Below are positions 25,144 to 34,796 of a stretch of 64,000 bases of DNA, in pieces. The first letter of the stretch is position 1. Each line of letters opens with the position of its first letter. The stretch comes from Roseateles sp. DAIF2. GTDB lineage: Bacteria; Pseudomonadota; Gammaproteobacteria; Burkholderiales; Burkholderiaceae_C. The notes beneath the pieces were generated by a model. That model ran no database searches and was not told the origin of the DNA. It was given only the letters and a program-made list of their open reading frames with translations. Position numbers and translations under genes: made by a program. The DNA is taken from assembly GCF_015624425.1 (NCBI RefSeq), contig NZ_CP049919.1, positions 2,480,001 through 2,544,000 of the forward strand, given 5' to 3'.

Positions 25144-25568
25144 ATTGGCTCTTTGTTCATTGATTCGAGATCTCCCGACGTGGTTTGATGAGCTCGGCGC
25201 AGAGCCGGCTGGCGCCGGGACGCGGGTATGCGCAATTGCTCCGTGCTCGGGCCTGAGGCCCGATCCTTCGCCAGGCACAAGCAGTCCTCAGGACTACTTG
25301 TGTCCGGGCTCAGTCCCCCGGGCCGCTCAGAGCGGCCCTCCTCCTTGACCTGCGCAATTGCGCACACCCGCATCCCGGCTTCTCCACCGCGAGTGTTTCG
25401 CGGAGAAAGCCAACGCAGCGCCAAGCAGGAGGGTGGGTGGGCCTGATGCGGAGGTCAAGGAGGAGGCCGCGCAGCGGCCGGGGGACACGTAGCAGCAGGC
25501 CTGCCCACCCTCCTGCGGCCAGACCTTCGCCAGCGGTATCACCAATCAGTGCGTAGAAAGCCTGCTTT
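25144..25568. repeat. Gene-free gap packed with nested inverted repeats
   Basis: No supported gene lies in these 425 bases. Three inverted pairs can be read. Bases 25215-25240 (GGGACGCGGGTATGCGCAAT) pair with about 25350-25377. Bases 25311-25356 (GTCCCCCGGGCCGCTC, then CTCCTCCTTGACCT) recur inverted at about 25446-25492. Bases 25425-25451 (GCAGGAGGGTGGGTGGGCCT) pair with 25495-25518. A perfect 9-bp hairpin (GTAGAAAGC/GCTTTCTAC) at 25552-25571 overlaps the stop of the leftward kinase gene. The region looks like a composite of two or more copies of a dispersed element in opposite orientations. Confidence 0.65.
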
Positions 25569-27149
<1,581 letters not shown>

Positions 27150-27268
27150 CGCGTGGCGGGGCCGGCCGGGGCGGCGTTCAAGGGGTGGTGCATGGTGGCG
27201 CCCATTATCGGCACCGTCCGGGCGGGGCGGGGCCAGGTCTTGCGGAAAATTCTCGCCATGGCCCGGCC

Positions 27269-27724
27269 TCATGACGGCGCCCGCAACCCGCGCCGCGGGA
27301 TCGGGCTGCTCAGCACGATCGAGGTGCGCGTCTCGCCGAAGGCATTGATGCGCGCGATCAGCGCCTCCAGCTCGGCCAGGCCGGTGGCGACCACGGTCAT
27401 CACATAGGAGTCGGCGCCGGTGACATGGTGGCATTCCAGCACCTCGGGCAGTTCGCGCAGCTTGCTCAGCAGCCGGGCCTTGGCCGGCTGCGGCGCGGTG
27501 ATGCCGATGATGGCGCGCACCGCGTAGCCCAGCGCGCGCGGCTCCAGCTCGGCATGGATGCCGCTGATCACGCCGGCCTCCTGCAGGCGCTTGAGCCGCT
27601 CGGCCGTGGCCGGGATCGACAGGCCCGCGGCGGCGGCCAGGCTCTTCAGCGGCGCGCGGCCGTCGGCCTGCAGGGCCTGCAGCAGCAGCCAGGCCTTTTC
27701 GTCGAGTTGCAAGGCGGCTCCCAT
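27269..27724 (-). CDS. Lrp/AsnC-family transcriptional regulator
   Basis: The 151-residue protein has an N-terminal HTH (RAPLKSLAAAAGLSIPATAERLKRLQEAGVI) and a C-terminal RAM effector domain (VRAIIGITAPQP, VLECHHVTGADSYVMTVVA). Such regulators respond to amino acids. It is divergent from a LysE/RhtB exporter gene 86 bases away, the standard pairing in which the regulator controls amino acid export. Confidence 0.92.
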   Translation of the reverse strand: MGAALQLDEKAWLLLQALQADGRAPLKSLAAAAGLSIPATAERLKRLQEAGVISGIHAELEPRALGYAVRAIIGITAPQPAKARLLSKLRELPEVLECHHVTGADSYVMTVVATGLAELEALIARINAFGETRTSIVLSSPIPRRGLRAPS

Positions 27725-27810
27725 GCTTGCCTGAAAAATCGTTGGTATGACCGCGATACTGCCTGAAATCCAGGCTTTGCGGCAGGAGTGGCGCTCCCTA
27801 CAGTGCCGTC

Positions 27811-28446
27811 ATGGACTCCGCTCACCTCGCTCTCTTCGCCCAGGCCCTCCTGATCGGCCTCTCCATCGCCGCGCCGGTCGGGCCGATCGGCCTGCTGACG
27901 ATCCAGCGCAGCCTGCAGCAGGGGCCACGCGCCGGCCTGGCCACCGGCCTCGGCGCGGCGGTGGCCGATGCGATGTACGGCGCGCTCGGGGCCTATGGCG
28001 TCAGCGCGGTAATCCGGCTGCTGGAATCGGCGCGGGTGCCGCTGGCCCTGGGCGGGGCGCTGTTCCTGCTGTGGATGGCCTGGGGACTGTGGCGCGCGCC
28101 GGCCGCGCCGGCGACGGCGGCGCGGCCGCGCGAGGCCGGCCAGGGGCTGTGGCGCTATTTCTTCGGCACCGTGCTGCTGACCCTGTCGAACCCGGCGACG
28201 ATCTTTTCCTTCATGGCGGTGTTTGGCGCGCTGTCGGCGCGCAGCGGCGCGGCGGCGGCCTCGCCGGGCCTGGTTGTGCTGGGCGTGTTCGTCGGCTCGG
28301 CGCTGTGGTGGCTGGCGCTGAGCGCCGGCGTCGGCCGGCTGCGCGAGCGCTTCGATGCGCGCTGGCAGCGCCGCGTGCGCCGCACCAGCGCGCTGCTGCT
28401 GGCCGGCTTCGCCGCCTGGCAGCTGGGCGGGCTGTTCGCGCGTTGA
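27811..28446 (+). CDS. LysE/RhtB-family amino acid exporter
   Basis: The 211-residue inner-membrane protein has about six hydrophobic segments and the family N-terminal signature IAAPVGPIGLLTIQRSLQQGPRAGL, with a second conserved stretch LLTLSNPATIFSF. Members export single amino acids or their analogues using the proton gradient. The divergent Lrp-type gene is its likely regulator. It converges with tam, with three bases between the stops. Confidence 0.9.
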   Translation: MDSAHLALFAQALLIGLSIAAPVGPIGLLTIQRSLQQGPRAGLATGLGAAVADAMYGALGAYGVSAVIRLLESARVPLALGGALFLLWMAWGLWRAPAAPATAARPREAGQGLWRYFFGTVLLTLSNPATIFSFMAVFGALSARSGAAAASPGLVVLGVFVGSALWWLALSAGVGRLRERFDARWQRRVRRTSALLLAGFAAWQLGGLFAR

Positions 28447-28449
28447 CGC

Positions 28450-29229
28450 TCAGGGGTGGCGCCGCGCGACGATGAACAGCCGCGGAAACGCCAGCAGCCG
28501 GCTGCCGTCGGCGCGAGGCGGATAGGCGGCCTCGATGCGCGCTTGATAGGCCGCCAGGAAGCGGGCCTGCAGCGCTGGTTCCGCCAGTGCGTCGAGGAAG
28601 GGGCGCAGGCCGGTGGCACGCAGCCAGTCGACGATGGCGGCGGCATCGGCCATGTGGTGGTGGTAGGTGGTGCGCCATAGGTCGACCTCGGCATGCGGCG
28701 CCAGCAGGTCGTAATAGGCCTCGGCGCTCAGCAGCCGGCCGCGCAGCCGCCCGGCATCGCCGATCGCGGCGGCGAAGTGCGGCTCAGCCGCGGTCTCGCG
28801 CATCGCGCGGTGGCTGGGCTGATCCAGGTTGTCCGGCATCTGCAGGGCCAGCACGCCGCCCGGCGTCAGCAGGCGCAGCAGGCGCGGCAGCAGGGCCTCA
28901 TGCCCGGGCAGCCATTGCAGCACCGCGTTCGCGTAGAGCAGGTCCACCGGCGCCGGCGCTGCCCAGTCCGTCAGGTCGGCCTGCTCGAAGCGCAGGCCGG
29001 GCAGGCGCTCGCGCGCCGCGGCCAGCATCGCCGCCGAGCTGTCCAGCCCGCTCAGCTCGGCTTGCGGATAGCGCGCGGCCAGCAGCTCGGTGGAGTTGCC
29101 GGGGCCGCAGCCCAGGTCCACCACCGTCGCCGGCGCCGCCAGCGGCACGCGCGCCAGCAGCTCGGCGGCCGGGCGGGTGCGCTCGTCCTCGAAGCGGCGG
29201 TACAGGTCGGGATTCCAGTCGGCGGGCAT
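28450..29229 (-). CDS. tam: Trans-aconitate 2-methyltransferase
   Basis: The 259-residue SAM-dependent enzyme begins with [21 protein letters not shown], diagnostic of Tam, followed by the SAM loop [29 protein letters not shown] and [20 protein letters not shown]. It methylates trans-aconitate, a spontaneous by-product that inhibits aconitase, with SAM as donor. A strong palindrome lies about 41 bases upstream of its start. Confidence 0.94.
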   Translation of the reverse strand: MPADWNPDLYRRFEDERTRPAAELLARVPLAAPATVVDLGCGPGNSTELLAARYPQAELSGLDSSAAMLAAARERLPGLRFEQADLTDWAAPAPVDLLYANAVLQWLPGHEALLPRLLRLLTPGGVLALQMPDNLDQPSHRAMRETAAEPHFAAAIGDAGRLRGRLLSAEAYYDLLAPHAEVDLWRTTYHHHMADAAAIVDWLRATGLRPFLDALAEPALQARFLAAYQARIEAAYPPRADGSRLLAFPRLFIVARRHP

Positions 29230-29262
29230 CGGCGGCTCCGGGGGTGAGTCGAGAAATGCCGA

Positions 29263-29281
29263 TCTTATGTCTTATATAAGA
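29263..29281. promoter_or_regulatory. Palindromic operator candidate upstream of tam
   Basis: The 12-bp perfect palindrome TCTTATATAAGA (29270-29281) is preceded by a second half-like TCTTATG, in an AT-rich island within very GC-rich sequence. It lies where the tam promoter should be. A GntR-like regulator is conceivable for such a motif, but the factor is not identified. Confidence 0.5.
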
Positions 29282-29322
29282 ATTGACGCAGGCCGGGATG
29301 CGAGGCGCCGACGCCCGGGCGC

Positions 29323-30159
29323 TCAATGAGACATCAGTACCGGCGCCGTCATCGCGTCCAGCAGGCCGCGCGTCGCGCCGCCGAGCACGCGCTCGGTCCA
29401 GCGCGAATGTCCGTAGGCGCCCATCACGATCAGGTCGCAGCCGAGATCGGCCGCACGCGACAGCAGGGCGTCGGCGACGCTGCTGCTGCTGCGTTCCTCG
29501 CGGGTTTCGGCCTGCACGCCCTGCCAGGCGAGCCATTGTCGCAACGCGGCCAGACGCTGCGCCATCGGCTCCTGCACGTCGCTCTCGCGCCAGCTGAGCA
29601 CGGTGACGACCTGCGCCCGCCGCAACAGCGGCAGCGCGTCGGTCACCGCCCGCACGGATTCACGGCTGTCGTCCCAGGCCACCAGCGCATGCCGGCCGAG
29701 CGATCCAAGGCGACCGGCATAAGGCAGCAGCAGGGTCGGTCGGGCGCTGTGCAGCAGCACCTGCTCGGTGATCGCCCGTTGCTGAGCGTGGCCTACCTGG
29801 GCCGGGTTGGGTTGTCCGAGGATCAGCAGGTCCGAGCAATGGGCGTGGCGCACCAGCGAGGTGGCGATGTCGGCGGTATCGATCAACGCCTCACAGGACT
29901 TCAGACCGGCGGCGGCGCAGGCGGCACGAAAGCGCCCGGCCGCCTGCTGGGCCTGGTCCTGCAGCAGTTCCCAGGCCAGCGCGTTGAACTGGCCCAGCGT
30001 GGCAGCGGCCTCCGGCGCCACCGGCATGCTCAGCAGCCCGGTCGGCGCGAGTCCGACCAGATGGCAGTCCATGTGCATCGCCAGATCGATGGCCTGGGTG
30101 ACGCGCGCTGTGCCGGCCGGAGTGCCGTCCAGATGTACGAGCAGGCTGCGATAGCTCAT
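29323..30159 (-). CDS. Tandem-domain universal stress protein
   Basis: The 278-residue cytoplasmic protein contains two UspA domains. The first starts YRSLLVHLDGTPAG and has degenerate nucleotide residues. The second (about 150-278) keeps VAWDDSRESVRAV and the C-terminal nucleotide loop LIVMGAYGHSRWTERVLGGATRGLL, matching the ATP-binding G-x2-G-x9-G-S/T pattern. It follows the Hsp20 gene by 28 bases and is probably co-transcribed with it. Such pairs are typical of anaerobic or starvation stress islands. Confidence 0.92.
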   Translation of the reverse strand: MSYRSLLVHLDGTPAGTARVTQAIDLAMHMDCHLVGLAPTGLLSMPVAPEAAATLGQFNALAWELLQDQAQQAAGRFRAACAAAGLKSCEALIDTADIATSLVRHAHCSDLLILGQPNPAQVGHAQQRAITEQVLLHSARPTLLLPYAGRLGSLGRHALVAWDDSRESVRAVTDALPLLRRAQVVTVLSWRESDVQEPMAQRLAALRQWLAWQGVQAETREERSSSSVADALLSRAADLGCDLIVMGAYGHSRWTERVLGGATRGLLDAMTAPVLMSH

Positions 30160-30187
30160 GTTCGGCTCCCGTGGGGCGATGGTGTTC

Positions 30188-30619
30188 TCATTGCACCGCG
30201 ATCGTGCGGCTTGCGCTGCCCTCGCGCTTGGGCAGGGTCAGCCTGAGCACACCATCCTCGAACCTGGCGACGACGCGTCCGGCGTCGATTTCATGCGCCA
30301 GCGAGAAACCGCGCGCGACGCTGCCGTGGTAACTCTCCTTCAGCAGCACGCGCCCGCCGTCCGCCTTCTCTTCCTTGTCGCGGTGGATCTCGGCGGCGAT
30401 GTTGACAAAGTTGCCGTCCACCGTGATGCGGACGTCCTCCTTCTTGGCTCCGGGGATCTCGGCACGCACGGTGTAATCAGCGGGCGTCTCGCTGACATCC
30501 AGACGGATGTCGCCGGTGGGTTCGGCGTTCAAAGTGCCGAAGCGCAGGGGCTGCGCGAAGCGACGGAACATCTCGGGCAACAGCTGCTCAAGGGGATCGA
30601 TGCGGGTCAATGCGCTCAT
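30188..30619 (-). CDS. Small heat-shock protein, Hsp20/alpha-crystallin family
   Basis: The 143-residue chaperone has the alpha-crystallin domain (IRLDVSETPADYTVRAEIPGAKKEDVRI, GSVARGFSLAHEIDAGRVVARFEDGVLRLTLPK) and a short tail with a TIAVQ end. It holds unfolding proteins in a refoldable state. An FNR-type box (TTGAT-N4-AACAA read on this strand) lies about 84-97 bases upstream, suggesting induction by low oxygen rather than by heat alone. Confidence 0.94.
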   Translation of the reverse strand: MSALTRIDPLEQLLPEMFRRFAQPLRFGTLNAEPTGDIRLDVSETPADYTVRAEIPGAKKEDVRITVDGNFVNIAAEIHRDKEEKADGGRVLLKESYHGSVARGFSLAHEIDAGRVVARFEDGVLRLTLPKREGSASRTIAVQ

Positions 30620-30702
30620 GGTCTGCTCCTTGCTCTGAGTTCGGACCGGGCGACGGGCCGCGGCCCTGGCAAGGCAGTCTAGGCAGCCGATGGCGCCACA
30701 TC

Positions 30703-30716
30703 TTGTTCCGGATCAA
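30703..30716 (-). promoter_or_regulatory. FNR/ANR-like box upstream of hsp20
   Basis: Read on the minus strand the site is TTGATCCGGAACAA, one mismatch from the TTGAT-N4-ATCAA consensus. It lies upstream of the leftward hsp20-usp operon. Confidence 0.6.
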
Positions 30717-30743
30717 CAAAGCCGGCATTGGCGGTCCGCCCGC

Positions 30744-30941
30744 TCACGCCAGCTGTTCCGTGCCTGGCTGCCAGAACAGCCATGGCGGCGGCACCCAGGG
30801 ACGCATCGCACAACTGGTCTGAAGCACCCAGGCGGTCGCGAGCCAACCGGCCTGCAGCGCGAGCACCTGGTTCAGCCAGTTGCCGTACTCGTCCAGCGCG
30901 GCGGTGCCGTAGTGGAACAGGAAGGAGTTGCTTTCGTCCAT
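30744..30941 (-). CDS. Small hypothetical protein, 65 aa
   Basis: The ATG at 30941 follows a GAAGGGAT ribosome-site-like stretch. The product begins MDESNSFLFHYGTAALDEYG and is rich in Trp and aromatic residues, with a hydrophobic central helix (VLALQAGWLATAWVLQT). I do not recognise a family. It lies between two stress genes on the same strand and may be part of the same transcript. Codon choice resembles the host genes. The call is moderate because the ORF is short. Confidence 0.55.
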   Translation of the reverse strand: MDESNSFLFHYGTAALDEYGNWLNQVLALQAGWLATAWVLQTSCAMRPWVPPPWLFWQPGTEQLA

Positions 30942-31019
30942 TGGAATCCCTTCGCCGGGTTGCTGCACGAAGTATCGAACTTTGACCGGCAGACCGCGCC
31001 CGGCATGTGGTCGGCAGGG

Positions 31020-31484
31020 TCATTCGGCATGGCCGGAGTCGCTTGCGCCCTTGACCAGCAGCACGGGCATCGGCGCCAGCCGCGCCACGAGCTCCGCGTC
31101 ACTGCCCAGCAGCGCGTGGCCGACACCGCGCCGGCCATGGGAGCCGATCACGATCAGGCCGCAATGCTGCTGCCGCGCCTCGGCGACGATCAGGTCGGCC
31201 ACGCGCTGGCCCTGGGCCTCGCATACTGTGCTCCGGCACTCGATGCCGGCCTGCGCGGCCAGCCGTTCCCCGACGGCCAACACCTGCGCGCCATGCTGAC
31301 GCAGGCGCTGGCGCGAAACCTCGAAATCGACGCCGCGCGACATTTCGACCATCAGCGGATAGTCGGCCAGCACATGCAGCAGATGCAAGGTGCTGGGTCG
31401 GTGCTCGGCCAGGCGCAGGGCCTCGCGCAGGCCTCGCAGGGCCGTCTCGCTGCCGTCCAGCGGCACCAGAATGTTGCGATACAT
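31020..31484 (-). CDS. Single-domain universal stress protein
   Basis: The 154-residue UspA protein starts MYRNILVPLDGSETALRGLREA and ends with the nucleotide-binding loop LIVIGSHGRRGVGHALLGSDAELVARLAPMPVLLVK. The nucleotide signature is intact. It is the first gene of a leftward group including the small ORF and hsp20. An FNR-like box (31542-31555) is about 58 bases upstream of the start. Confidence 0.94.
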   Translation of the reverse strand: MYRNILVPLDGSETALRGLREALRLAEHRPSTLHLLHVLADYPLMVEMSRGVDFEVSRQRLRQHGAQVLAVGERLAAQAGIECRSTVCEAQGQRVADLIVAEARQQHCGLIVIGSHGRRGVGHALLGSDAELVARLAPMPVLLVKGASDSGHAE

Positions 31485-31970
31485 GGATGGGTCTCCATCA
31501 CGGGCATGACCCGATGCTGGGCGCACCGGTGTCGCGCGGCCTTGATCCAACGCAAGCCGCGCGGCTTGGCCCGGGCGTGATCGGGCCGCGCTCGCCCCCC
31601 CGCCTCGCGCCGGACGGATGACGAGCAGCCCCGGCCAGCGCCGATTGCGGAACCGGCGTACACTTCGCCCCTCCTGGCGCGTCTTGCTCACTAACGCGCC
31701 ATTTGTCGTCTGACATGGTCCCCGGCCCTCGCCGCGCACCACACCGCCCGACCCGGATGCTGCGGGTTCCGCGGTGTCAGCCGCCTCAACTGGCGAGCTT
31801 CATTTCCGGTCCCTCCCATCCTCCGACCGGATCCGGACCCTGACCGCGCATGCGGCCGGGCCACGCCCCACCGAAGCTCGCCCCCGCGACTCGTTTTCTT
31901 TTTCGGCCGCGCTGGCTTGCCTGGCACGCGTGGTCGTTCATTCCCTCACATCGATCGGCAAGGAGATCCG
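31485..31970. other. Divergent promoter region between usp and infA
   Basis: No credible gene is seen in these 486 bases. It contains an FNR-like box for usp near its left end. The long stretch before infA may hold a long 5' leader, as seen for some cold-shock transcripts, but I can point to no specific structure. The ribosome site of infA (AAGGAGA) is at its right end. Confidence 0.5.
31542..31555. promoter_or_regulatory. FNR/ANR-like box upstream of usp
   Basis: The site TTGATCCAACGCAA keeps the first half-site perfectly and has a degenerate second half. It sits 58-71 bases upstream of the universal stress protein start. Confidence 0.55.
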
Positions 31971-32234
31971 TTGGCCAAGGAAGACTTGATTGAAATGCAC
32001 GGCAAGGTCGAGGAAGTGCTGCCCGACTCTCGCTTTCGCGTCATGCTGGACAACGGCCACAGCCTGGTGGCCTACACCTCCGGCCGCATGCGCCGGCACC
32101 ACATCCGCATCCTCGCGGGCGACAAGGTGTCGCTGGAGCTCTCGCCCTATGACCTGAGCAAGGGCCGCATCACCTTCCGCCATATTGAAACGCGCGGCGG
32201 TGGCGGTGCGCCGATGCGACGCGGTCCACGCTGA
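31971..32234 (+). CDS. infA: Translation initiation factor IF-1 (second-copy type)
   Basis: The 87-residue protein is an S1/OB-fold: [64 protein letters not shown], which is IF-1. It binds the ribosomal A site during initiation. The start is a TTG after AAGGAGA (31960-31966), since no ATG fits the conserved N terminus. A basic Gly-rich tail ([15 protein letters not shown]) extends beyond the usual 72 residues, as in the accessory IF-1 of Burkholderiales. It precedes an RRM protein gene, a cold-shock-like pairing. Confidence 0.93.
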   Translation: MAKEDLIEMHGKVEEVLPDSRFRVMLDNGHSLVAYTSGRMRRHHIRILAGDKVSLELSPYDLSKGRITFRHIETRGGGGAPMRRGPR

Positions 32235-32340
32235 GCGGGCATCCACCGGCACAGCGTTCCCCCTCCCAATTTACCCACCCCGCGTCACCGGTCCTCAACG
32301 CAATCCGCAAGGCCGCACGCATTTATCGAAAGGCAGCCAT

Positions 32341-32661
32341 ATGGGCAGCAAACTTTACGTCGGCAACCTGGCCTACTCCGTGCGCGACGAGCATCTGCAG
32401 CAGCAGTTCTCGGAATTCGGCACCGTCTCCTCCGCCAAGGTCATGATGGACCGCGACAGCGGCCGCTCCAAGGGCTTCGGCTTTGTCGAGATGGGCTCGG
32501 ACAGCGAGGCCCAGGCCGCGATCCGCGGCCTGAACGGTCAGTCGGTGGACGGCCGCGCGCTGGTCGTGAACGAGGCTCGTCCCCGCGAGGAGCGCCCGGG
32601 CGGCTTCGGCGGCGGCGGTGGTGGTGGCCGCGGCGGCTACGGCGGCGGCCGCAGCTACTGA
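32341..32661 (+). CDS. RRM-domain RNA-binding protein, Gly-rich tail
   Basis: The 106-residue protein is a single RRM with RNP2 (KLYVGNLAY) and RNP1 (SKGFGFVEM), followed by a Gly/Arg-rich tail ([17 protein letters not shown]). This is the bacterial cold-shock-type RNA chaperone related to cyanobacterial Rbp and eukaryotic GRPs. Its ATG at 32341 starts MGSKLYVGN. It lies between infA and an RpoD paralogue, probably in one transcript. Confidence 0.94.
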   Translation: MGSKLYVGNLAYSVRDEHLQQQFSEFGTVSSAKVMMDRDSGRSKGFGFVEMGSDSEAQAAIRGLNGQSVDGRALVVNEARPREERPGGFGGGGGGGRGGYGGGRSY

Positions 32662-32681
32662 GCGCCGAGCCGGCGCGTCGC

Positions 32682-34643
32682 ATGGCCGCGAAGAGCTCCG
32701 TCGCGAACCCCGCCGCGAGCGTCAAGGCCAAGCCCTTGCGCATGAAGGTGCCCAAGTCCAAGGAGCGGGCCCTGGTGCGTGAGTTCGGCCTCGAGGTGAG
32801 CCAGCTCACCGAGGCAGAGGCCGAGACGCGCCGCAAGGAACTGAAGGCCCTGGTCACCCTGGGCAAGACGCGCGGCTTTTTGACCCAGCAGGAGGTCCAT
32901 GACCACCTGCCGCAGCAGCTGGGCGACGCCGAGGGGCTGGAGGCGGTCGCGAAGCTGCTGCGCGAGATGGGCGTCGAGGTCTACGAGCGCGCGCCCGATG
33001 CCGGCACGCTGCTGGTGGCCGGCGGCGGCATCGCGGTGGCCGGCGAGGAAGAGGCCGAGGAGGCCGCGGAAGCGGCGCTGTCGACGGTCGATTCGGAGTT
33101 CGGGCGGACCACCGATCCGCTGCGCCTGTACATGCGCGAGATGGGCGGCTTCGAGCTGCTGACGCGCGAAGGCGAGGTCGAAATCGCCAAGCGCATCGAG
33201 GCCGGCCAGCAGGCGATGATGCTGGCGATATCGGCCTCGCCGATGGTGATGGCCGAGGTGCTGGCCTGCGGCGAGCGGCTGGCGGAGGGCAGCCTCGGCG
33301 TCGAGGAGCTGATCGAAGGCATGGCCGGCGAGGCGGACGACTATGTCGCCGAGGAAGATCACGATGTCTTCGACGACGAGGATGAGGAAGCGGGCGGCGC
33401 CGAGGCGAGCCGTTCCGGCACGCGACGGCTCGGCGAGCTGCGTGCCACCGCGCTGGCGGCCTTCGCGGCGCTGCGCGTCGGTGTCGACCGGCTGAGCCGG
33501 GCGGAGGCGCGCGCCGGCCATGGTTCGGCCTCCTATCTGAGCGCCCAGCAGGCGCTCAGCCTGCGATTGATGGATCTGCGCTTCGGCGTCAAGACGATCG
33601 AGCGCCTGTGCGGGCTGCTGCGTGCCCAGGTGGACGAGGTGCGCCGCTGCGAGCGCGAGATCCGCAAGATCGTGGTGGACCGCTGCGGCATGCCGCAGCA
33701 GCGCTTCATCGAGCGTTTCCCACCCCGGGCGCTGGACCTGGCCTGGGTGGACGAGGAGAGGTCGGCGGCCACGCCCTGGGCTGCCGCGCTGGAGCGCCAC
33801 CAGCCCGCGATCCGGGAGCTGCAGCGCCGGCTGATCGCGCTGCAGGCCGCGGCGGCCGTGCCGCTGAAGGAGCTGAAGGCGATCGCCCGGCGCATGAGCG
33901 AGGGCGAGCAGGCCGCGCTGGCCGCGAAGCAGGAACTGGTCGAGGCCAATCTGCGTCTGGTGATCTCGATCGCGAAGAAATACGTCAATCGCGGCATGCA
34001 GTTCCTCGACCTGATCCAGGAGGGCAATGTCGGCCTGATGAAGGCGGTGGACCGCTTCGAGTACCGGCGTGGCTTCAAGTTCTCCACCTATGCCACCTGG
34101 TGGATACGCCAGGCCGTGACGCGCGCGCTCGCCGACCAGGTGCGCACCATCCGCGTGCCGGTGCACATGATCGACCTGCTCAACAAGATCAACCGGCTCA
34201 GCCGCAGTCATCTGCACGAGTTCGGTGTCGAACCGGATGTCGACACCCTGGCGCGCCTGCTGGCGCTGCCGCAGGAACGGGTGCGCCAGGTCATGCGCAT
34301 TGCCAAGGAGCCGGTCTCGCTGGAGCGGCCGGTGGGCGACGAAGGCGACACCACCCTGGGCGAGCTGATCGAGGACCAGCACAGCCTGGCCCCGCTGGAT
34401 GCCGCGATGCAGGCGGGCCTGCGCAGCGCGGTCGACGAGCTGCTGGACGGACTCTCCGACCGCGAGGCCAAGATCCTGCGCATGCGCTTTGGCATCGGCA
34501 TGAGTTCCGACCACACGCTGGAGGAGATCAGCCGGCAGTTCGCCGTGACCCGCGAGCGGGTGCGCCAGATCGAGGCCAAGGCAATGCGCAAGCTCAAGCT
34601 GGCGGGCCACGCCGGCAAGCTGCGCGGGCATATCGAAGACTGA
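32682..34643 (+). CDS. RpoD-type RNA polymerase sigma factor (second, non-identical to a standard RpoD)
   Basis: The 653-residue protein has all group 1 sigma-70 parts. These are a region 1.1-like N terminus ([15 protein letters not shown]), region 1.2 ([22 protein letters not shown]), an acidic spacer with [16 protein letters not shown], and region 2 ([40 protein letters not shown]). Region 3 follows, then region 4 with the HTH ([28 protein letters not shown]). It differs from housekeeping RpoD at several usually fixed places, for instance [11 protein letters not shown] in region 3 and a GHIED tail. It is probably an alternative or stress-linked paralogue. It starts 21 bases after the RRM gene. 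Confidence 0.9.
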   Translation: MAAKSSVANPAASVKAKPLRMKVPKSKERALVREFGLEVSQLTEAEAETRRKELKALVTLGKTRGFLTQQEVHDHLPQQLGDAEGLEAVAKLLREMGVEVYERAPDAGTLLVAGGGIAVAGEEEAEEAAEAALSTVDSEFGRTTDPLRLYMREMGGFELLTREGEVEIAKRIEAGQQAMMLAISASPMVMAEVLACGERLAEGSLGVEELIEGMAGEADDYVAEEDHDVFDDEDEEAGGAEASRSGTRRLGELRATALAAFAALRVGVDRLSRAEARAGHGSASYLSAQQALSLRLMDLRFGVKTIERLCGLLRAQVDEVRRCEREIRKIVVDRCGMPQQRFIERFPPRALDLAWVDEERSAATPWAAALERHQPAIRELQRRLIALQAAAAVPLKELKAIARRMSEGEQAALAAKQELVEANLRLVISIAKKYVNRGMQFLDLIQEGNVGLMKAVDRFEYRRGFKFSTYATWWIRQAVTRALADQVRTIRVPVHMIDLLNKINRLSRSHLHEFGVEPDVDTLARLLALPQERVRQVMRIAKEPVSLERPVGDEGDTTLGELIEDQHSLAPLDAAMQAGLRSAVDELLDGLSDREAKILRMRFGIGMSSDHTLEEISRQFAVTRERVRQIEAKAMRKLKLAGHAGKLRGHIED

Positions 34644-34659
34644 GCCGCGGCGACCGACC

Positions 34660-34673
34660 CTGATCCAGCGCAA
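34660..34673. promoter_or_regulatory. FNR-like half-conserved box upstream of the five-gene cluster
   Basis: The site CTGATCCAGCGCAA resembles the box before usp (TTGATCCAACGCAA). It is the weakest of the three sites, but its spacing before the T_hemolysin-type gene fits a promoter element. Confidence 0.4.
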
Positions 34674-34702
34674 GCGGGACCGGGATAGGTGCCGACGCAC
34701 CC

Positions 34703-34718
34703 CGCGCCTTGCGGCGCG
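34703..34718 (+). terminator. GC hairpin after the sigma factor gene
   Basis: Stem CGCGCC/GGCGCG with loop TTGC lies 60 bases after the sigma factor stop. A short CTTAAT follows rather than a T-run, so termination is only suggested. Confidence 0.35.
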
Positions 34719-34796
34719 CTTAATCCCGCATTAATCGCCGCTGCCGAGCATGCGCTCCGTTGCGACCCGCCCGCCGCGGGTCCGAAAGGAGCCATC

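Noticed and set aside
25110..25424. 104-residue minus-strand frame after the LivK-type gene
   Set aside because: It runs through a perfect terminator and inverted repeats, and the product has no motif.
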